A program made the translations under genes and the position numbers. The notes beneath the pieces were generated by a model, which was not told the DNA's origin, made no database searches, and worked only from the letters and a program-made list of their open reading frames with translations. From positions 1 through 64,000 of the forward strand of contig CALUGQ010000027.1 in NCBI GenBank assembly GCA_944320235.1: a stretch of DNA of 64,000 nt, in the 5' to 3' direction. The DNA comes from an uncultured Prevotella sp. (GTDB lineage: Bacteria; Bacteroidota; Bacteroidia; Bacteroidales; Bacteroidaceae). This document shows positions 60,382 through 64,000 of this stretch, piece after piece (within the stretch, counting starts at the first letter, position 1; the number at the start of each line of letters is the position of its first letter).

Positions 60382-62439
60382 TCAATCCTTTTTCTCTTTC
60401 TGCCGCAGCCCTTCCATCAACTCTTCAATCTTTTTGGTTAGCTTTTCTTCAAGCAGCCCGCTGGCCACAATCTTGCCATCGGGGGCTATTATGACCGTTT
60501 CTGTGGCCGTGCGTATGCCGTATGCACGCGCAGCCTCGCTGTCGAAACCTTCATGCGCGGTAAGGTGGGGCCAGTGGTCAAGGTCGCGCCGAATGGTGTA
60601 TTCCTTCACTTCGCGTGGAACGTTGAACAGGGCCACGCTCACTACCGTAAGCCCCTTGTCGCCGAAGCGCTTGTTAAGTTGCTTTATCTCGGGGAATCCG
60701 TTGCGGCTGGCGTGGCTGCTGAGCGACCAGAAGTCGAGCAGCACGTAGCCCTTGCCCGTGAAGTCGCTCAGCCGCCGGGGCTTGCCGTCGGCATCTTCGC
60801 ACTCAAAGTCGGCCATCTGCAGGCCCGGCTGTCGTTTCTTCAGCCCCTCGTAGTAATCCCATACGGGCTGCATAAGCAGGTTGCGCGAGTATGCCTTGGT
60901 GCTGTCCATGCACTCCGTGAGCTGGTCGAAGCTCAGTTTCTGGTAGCTGCTGTACAGCAAGTAGGCCGGTATCTGGTTGTCGGCGTTGGCCTTGACGGCT
61001 TTCACCACGTCTGCGGCGAGCGTGTCGAGCAGGGCGAAGAAGCCTGTCGAGTCGGTCACTTCCACGTTGCCGTCCAGATCTACGATGTATTTCTTTGCTT
61101 CTCTCTGTAGGGCTTTTATCCTTTCCTGTACGGTCTGAAACCTCATGTTAGTCTCCGAGCCGCTCAGTATCCCTCGCTCCATGTCCACCACGAGCGGCAC
61201 GGTGTCGGCCACGGCGTGGATTTTGTTGCCCCGGTCGTCGTAGATTGTGATGATGGTGCCGAGCAACTTGTCGATGCAGAAGCCGAACTTGCCGTCCTTG
61301 GTGCGCGTGCCGTAAGTGTTGTCGAGCGCGCTCCCCCTTACGCCAATGAGCTTGCCTTCGCGGCGCGACGTGCCGCTTATGCGCAGCTTTATTATCGGTT
61401 GCGATGCTATCACGGGCTTGTAGTCGAACACTTCCTCCACCAATTTGCTGTAGCATCCGTCGTGCAGCGGTTCGCACAGCCTGTTCCTTATCACCGTGGT
61501 CAGCTTGGTATTGTCTGTATTCCACGGCTTATTGAACTTGGCCTCGCTCTTGTCCTTGAAGTTTCCCTTTGCCACTACGAGGTGGAATATGCGTTTGCTC
61601 TCTATGTCAGTGAGCCTGATCATGCCCGATATGGCGTCGGCCACCTCCGTATATTGGTAGAGCGTGAGCCTGTCGCCGAATTCGCTGCTTAGCTTTCTGG
61701 TCAGCAGCACAATTGCGTCGCACATCTTTTGGTTGCCGGCGGCGATGTTCTCGGCATACTTCTGCGCTATGGTCTTGATTTGGTTTACCACGATGTCACC
61801 GCTGATGGTGTCGCGGTCGGATTCGCCTATCACCTTGTCGAACTGCTTCGACCACTCCTTTTCGTCGAATTCCCCAGCCATCTTCATCTCCCAATCCTTG
61901 CTTTTTATCTCGGATATGGAGCCGTCGATGGCGCAGAACTGCTTCCCGTCCTTGTCCTTGAAGAACTGTGGCTTCCACACGAGCTGGTAGCACGAGCGCA
62001 CACTATCGCCGTCTTTGAACGTCGCGGAGTAGTAGTTGTGGCTGCTGTCGAGGAAGAATCGGAAGCCGTTGTAGCGTTTCTTGCCGTCAGGAAACATATA
62101 AATGATGTCGGTCAGGGGGAATGCCCGCTGCCTTGGGTTGCCTGCCTCGAGGAACATTACGTTGTATGCTTTGTCAGCGTTGCGTCCGAAAGCCTCGGTC
62201 AGTCGGCGCAGTGCTTTCGGCGCGGCAGGCGGTGCAATGGTGTCGCTGACCTCGTAGAGAAACTTGAAATACCACGAGTAAATGGCTGTATTATAGTGGG
62301 TTGCACACACCTTAAGCTCCTTGTCGCTGCAGAAACGGTCTACTTCGCGCCTCATGTCCGTTGCCCCACGGTTTGCCTTGGCTGCGATTGTTGTGCTGAT
62401 TATTGCCATCAGCAGCGTTATAAATGCTTTGTTTTTCAT
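60382..62439 (-). CDS. Secreted TlpA/thioredoxin-like protein lacking the CxxC motif
   Basis: 685 residues with a signal peptide (ends TTIAAKA). The N-terminal 530 residues are unfamiliar, a mix of helices and strands, with a DUF4369-like stretch possible around 345-430. The C-terminus (about 540-670) is a thioredoxin fold: FECEDADGKPRRLSDFTGKG, YVLLDFWS and KQLNKRFGDKGLTVVSVAL. Where CxxC is expected, FWSLSSHASRN carries no Cys, so a redox role is unlikely. It overlaps the anti-sigma-like gene by 4 bp and ends the minus-strand operon. Confidence 0.82.
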   Translation of the reverse strand: MKNKAFITLLMAIISTTIAAKANRGATDMRREVDRFCSDKELKVCATHYNTAIYSWYFKFLYEVSDTIAPPAAPKALRRLTEAFGRNADKAYNVMFLEAGNPRQRAFPLTDIIYMFPDGKKRYNGFRFFLDSSHNYYSATFKDGDSVRSCYQLVWKPQFFKDKDGKQFCAIDGSISEIKSKDWEMKMAGEFDEKEWSKQFDKVIGESDRDTISGDIVVNQIKTIAQKYAENIAAGNQKMCDAIVLLTRKLSSEFGDRLTLYQYTEVADAISGMIRLTDIESKRIFHLVVAKGNFKDKSEAKFNKPWNTDNTKLTTVIRNRLCEPLHDGCYSKLVEEVFDYKPVIASQPIIKLRISGTSRREGKLIGVRGSALDNTYGTRTKDGKFGFCIDKLLGTIITIYDDRGNKIHAVADTVPLVVDMERGILSGSETNMRFQTVQERIKALQREAKKYIVDLDGNVEVTDSTGFFALLDTLAADVVKAVKANADNQIPAYLLYSSYQKLSFDQLTECMDSTKAYSRNLLMQPVWDYYEGLKKRQPGLQMADFECEDADGKPRRLSDFTGKGYVLLDFWSLSSHASRNGFPEIKQLNKRFGDKGLTVVSVALFNVPREVKEYTIRRDLDHWPHLTAHEGFDSEAARAYGIRTATETVIIAPDGKIVASGLLEEKLTKKIEELMEGLRQKEKKD

Positions 62440-63158
62440 TGTTGCAGGGTGTTAGGGTTTTGTCCTTGGTTGTTGTGGGTTATATAATTGTCGTGTTCGA
62501 GCAGCTTCTCGAACAGCTTTCGGTTTATTATTTCCTGCAGGCGGCTGTCCGTGCGTATCATTTTTTCAAGCTGGGCCGTGTAGACCGAGTCGCCCACGCG
62601 GTCGAGTTCTTTCTCCAGCCGGGCCAGGTAGAACTCCAGGCTGTCGGTGCTTTCAGCGGTTGCCGGCATTGTGTCGGGTGCTGTTATAGGTTCGCCCTGT
62701 ATGTCGGTTGGCTGTTTTGTGGTTGGTACAGGCACCGTGTTTTGGAGCGGTTTGTCGCTTTCTATCGATATGCTGGGTTCTGCCTTAGTCGCCATGGCAG
62801 TCGTTGTCTCGCGAAAAATGTATACGGTGTCGATGCGGGCCAGTTGCTGTGGGTGGGAGGATTGCTTGATGTCAATGGTCATGATGACTGTTGCTGCCAC
62901 TGCCGCGGCTGCAGTCAAGATTCTGGCAGCCTTTTTCAGCCGGCGTCGGCGCACGGTTCGGTCGTATTCAGCGGTTTCGTCTTCGGTGAGCCATTGGTCG
63001 GTCGGCGGCTCGATGGCTGGCTTTTCGAGCATCGGCAGCAGCGCGCGCCACTCTTCGGGAGCGTCGTCCTGGCTCAGCAAATCGTGCAGGCGGCGTTCCT
63101 CTTCCGTTGTTGTAAGTCCGTCGAGGTAGCGTTTTATAAGCCTTTCTATGTCGTTCAT
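62436..63158 (-). CDS. Anti-sigma-factor-like single-pass membrane protein
   Basis: 240 residues. The cytoplasmic N-terminus (MNDIERLIKRYLDGLTTTEE, followed by ERRLHDLLSQ) resembles the sigma-binding start of Bacteroidetes anti-sigma proteins without the His/Cys zinc motif. One transmembrane helix (about 79-96) follows RRRRLKKAAR. The periplasmic part is Thr/Pro-rich, then helical with LEFYLARLEKELDRV. It lies between an ECF sigma gene and a secreted protein, the usual sigma/anti-sigma order. Sequence similarity alone is weak. Confidence 0.72.
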   Translation of the reverse strand: MNDIERLIKRYLDGLTTTEEERRLHDLLSQDDAPEEWRALLPMLEKPAIEPPTDQWLTEDETAEYDRTVRRRRLKKAARILTAAAAVAATVIMTIDIKQSSHPQQLARIDTVYIFRETTTAMATKAEPSISIESDKPLQNTVPVPTTKQPTDIQGEPITAPDTMPATAESTDSLEFYLARLEKELDRVGDSVYTAQLEKMIRTDSRLQEIINRKLFEKLLEHDNYITHNNQGQNPNTLQQ

Positions 63159-63185
63159 GCTTTCTGTCCTCCTTGATGCGTTTGT

Positions 63186-63680
63186 TTACCTGCTTTGTTT
63201 CATGATGTGAGCCATCACCTTCCGCCTTGCGGCAGAGAGCATTGAGCTTAGTGAGCGTTCGCCTATCCCTGTTATGGAAGCCATTTGTGGCAAGTCCATT
63301 TCCAGCTCTTGGCGCATCTTGAAGAGCCGTCGCTCAGTGGGGGACAGCTTTTGCAGTGCTTCGGCGAGCATCTGCCTGTTGTCCGATTCTTCAAGCCTTG
63401 AGTGCTGGTCTGCTTCGCTTTTTGTGGCGTATGCAGGCTGGTTGTTGCGCCTTACCTGTTGTTTGCGCCATTCGCTTACACATATGTTCTTCGCCATGCG
63501 CACCGCCAGGCCATCCAGCCCGAGCCGGGTGTCGAGCCGTTCGCGCATGACCCACAGTCGCATGAGCACCTCCTGCGCCACGTCCTCGGCTTCCATGCCG
63601 TGGCCGAAGAAGTCGCGCCCAATGCCAATCAGGCGCGGGCGGAGCATCCGGGCGATGTGTTCAAACTCCTGTGTCGTCAT
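63186..63680 (-). CDS. ECF-type RNA polymerase sigma factor
   Basis: 164 residues from ATG 63680. Sigma2 is at about 5-75 (DFFGHGMEAEDVAQEVLMRL, LAVRMAKNICVSEWRKQQ). Sigma4 is at about 107-158 (LAEALQKLSPTERRLFKMRQ, with the helix-turn-helix MASITGIGERSLSSMLSAAR). It starts a three-gene unit with the anti-sigma-like protein and a TlpA-like protein. An upstream TTG at 63716 would add 12 residues that overlap the leader hairpin. Confidence 0.9.
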   Translation of the reverse strand: MTTQEFEHIARMLRPRLIGIGRDFFGHGMEAEDVAQEVLMRLWVMRERLDTRLGLDGLAVRMAKNICVSEWRKQQVRRNNQPAYATKSEADQHSRLEESDNRQMLAEALQKLSPTERRLFKMRQELEMDLPQMASITGIGERSLSSMLSAARRKVMAHIMKQSR

Positions 63681-63700
63681 TCTGTGTAATATACGCACAG

Positions 63701-63736
63701 CCCCGCCGTATGTCAAGTGCGGCGGGGCGTTTTTTT
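63701..63736 (+). repeat. GC-rich inverted repeat in front of the ECF sigma gene
   Basis: CCCCGCCG (63701-63708) and CGGCGGGG (63720-63727) form a perfect 8-bp stem. A run of seven T follows on the plus strand, away from the reading direction of the flanking minus-strand genes, so it looks like a plus-strand terminator or a leader hairpin. Confidence 0.5.
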
Positions 63737-63761
63737 GAGAAAGTTTTTTTGCGTGGTGGCC

Positions 63762-63998
63762 TTACAGCCCCGAGAGGCTGGCAGCCATGCTCCTGATTTC
63801 GCGCAGTGAGCTTCCAATCTCGTGGAACGTATGCATCTGTGCCCTGGCGATGAGCCCCGAGGGGGTTACTACCTCCTTGTGGGGAATGCCGGTAAACTTG
63901 AACAAGGCCATGAGCCGCTGCCAGTCGTCGTGTGTTATGCGGCAGCTTTCCTCGCCAGCAAGGTACTTTGCCTTGAAGTCGGCGTAGGCTTTGGCAGG
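63762..63998 (-). CDS. C-terminal fragment of a TlpA-like thioredoxin-fold protein (5' end outside window)
   Basis: The last 78 codons read ...KAYADFKAKYLAGEESCRIT, then the segment LMALFKFTGIPHKEVVTPSG, and end SLSGL-stop. The GIPHKEVVTPSG part is the cis-Pro and last-strand region of a TlpA/thioredoxin fold. The redox motif would lie outside the window. It is on the same strand upstream of the ECF sigma gene, so two TlpA-like genes flank the sigma/anti-sigma pair. Confidence 0.65.
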   Translation of the reverse strand, partial: PAKAYADFKAKYLAGEESCRITHDDWQRLMALFKFTGIPHKEVVTPSGLIARAQMHTFHEIGSSLREIRSMAASLSGL

Positions 63999-64000
63999 TG

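Overview
The window is chromosomal DNA from a member of the Bacteroidales, most likely Prevotellaceae. The evidence is the Bacteroidetes-type promoter motif TAnnTTTG upstream of at least 18 transcription units, weak or absent Shine-Dalgarno sequences, and lineage-typical genes: the aerotolerance (Bat) cluster, a DUF4295 protein behind rpmB-rpmG, HU-CCDC81-type envelope proteins, a PafA-type phosphatase with a threonine nucleophile, DUF4738 and DUF4369 lipoproteins, and TlpA/ECF sigma modules. I see no rRNA, tRNA, insertion sequence, prophage or CRISPR array. Most of the window is core genome, but it carries an unusual dispersed intergenic repeat family.

Layout. 1-2.1 kb: the 3' part of a large envelope protein and an unknown secreted protein. 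2.2-4.8 kb: asparaginase (minus) and glucuronate isomerase. 5.2-14.3 kb: a lone Wza-like lipoprotein, then glmS, a long PurF-like enzyme, carA and carB, a run of glutamine-dependent enzymes. 14.6-18.3 kb: GNAT acetyltransferase, htpG (minus), an orphan ECF sigma factor. 18.4-20.9 kb: map, tsaD, cinA-type amidase. 21.2-26.1 kb: rpmB-rpmG-DUF4295, ftsY-rimO-HU and an HU-transmembrane-LysM protein. 26.8-35.9 kb: the Bat cluster (moxR, DUF58, BatD-like protein, batA, fused batB-batC, fused batD-batE) and a PAP2 phosphatase. 36-41.4 kb: queA, DUF2027-Smr, nadE, a divergent sigma-70 factor and a 52-residue ORF. 41.4-45.9 kb: FHA and HU-SPOR genes (minus), rfbC, ugd, a DUF4738 lipoprotein. 46.1-52.3 kb: pafA (minus), asnA, dnaX (minus), a nucleotidyltransferase-like gene. 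52.8-58.6 kb: a DivIC/FtsB-like protein, a membrane protein, a DUF4369 lipoprotein, dihydroorotase, a stand-alone MetH reactivation domain, a metallophosphoesterase and plsC. 58.7-64 kb: a dolichol-phosphate-mannose-synthase-like glycosyltransferase (minus), a small secreted protein, and a minus-strand module of ECF sigma factor, anti-sigma-like protein and a TlpA-like protein without a CxxC, with a second TlpA-like gene cut by the window edge.

The most striking non-coding signal is a family of at least six intergenic arrays (near 4.95, 14.45, 26.4, 35.9, 52.45 and 60.1 kb). They are built of degenerate imperfect palindromes (AAACGG-CC-n-GTTTTG) that repeat with a period of exactly 22 bp although the unit sequence has drifted. 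Some copies also share flanking head and tail motifs. Other points of interest are three HU-fold proteins, two of them fused to transmembrane and peptidoglycan-interacting domains; in-frame Bat gene fusions that keep internal signal-peptide-like segments; a sigma factor without the usual promoter-melting tryptophans; and a candidate leaderless mRNA.
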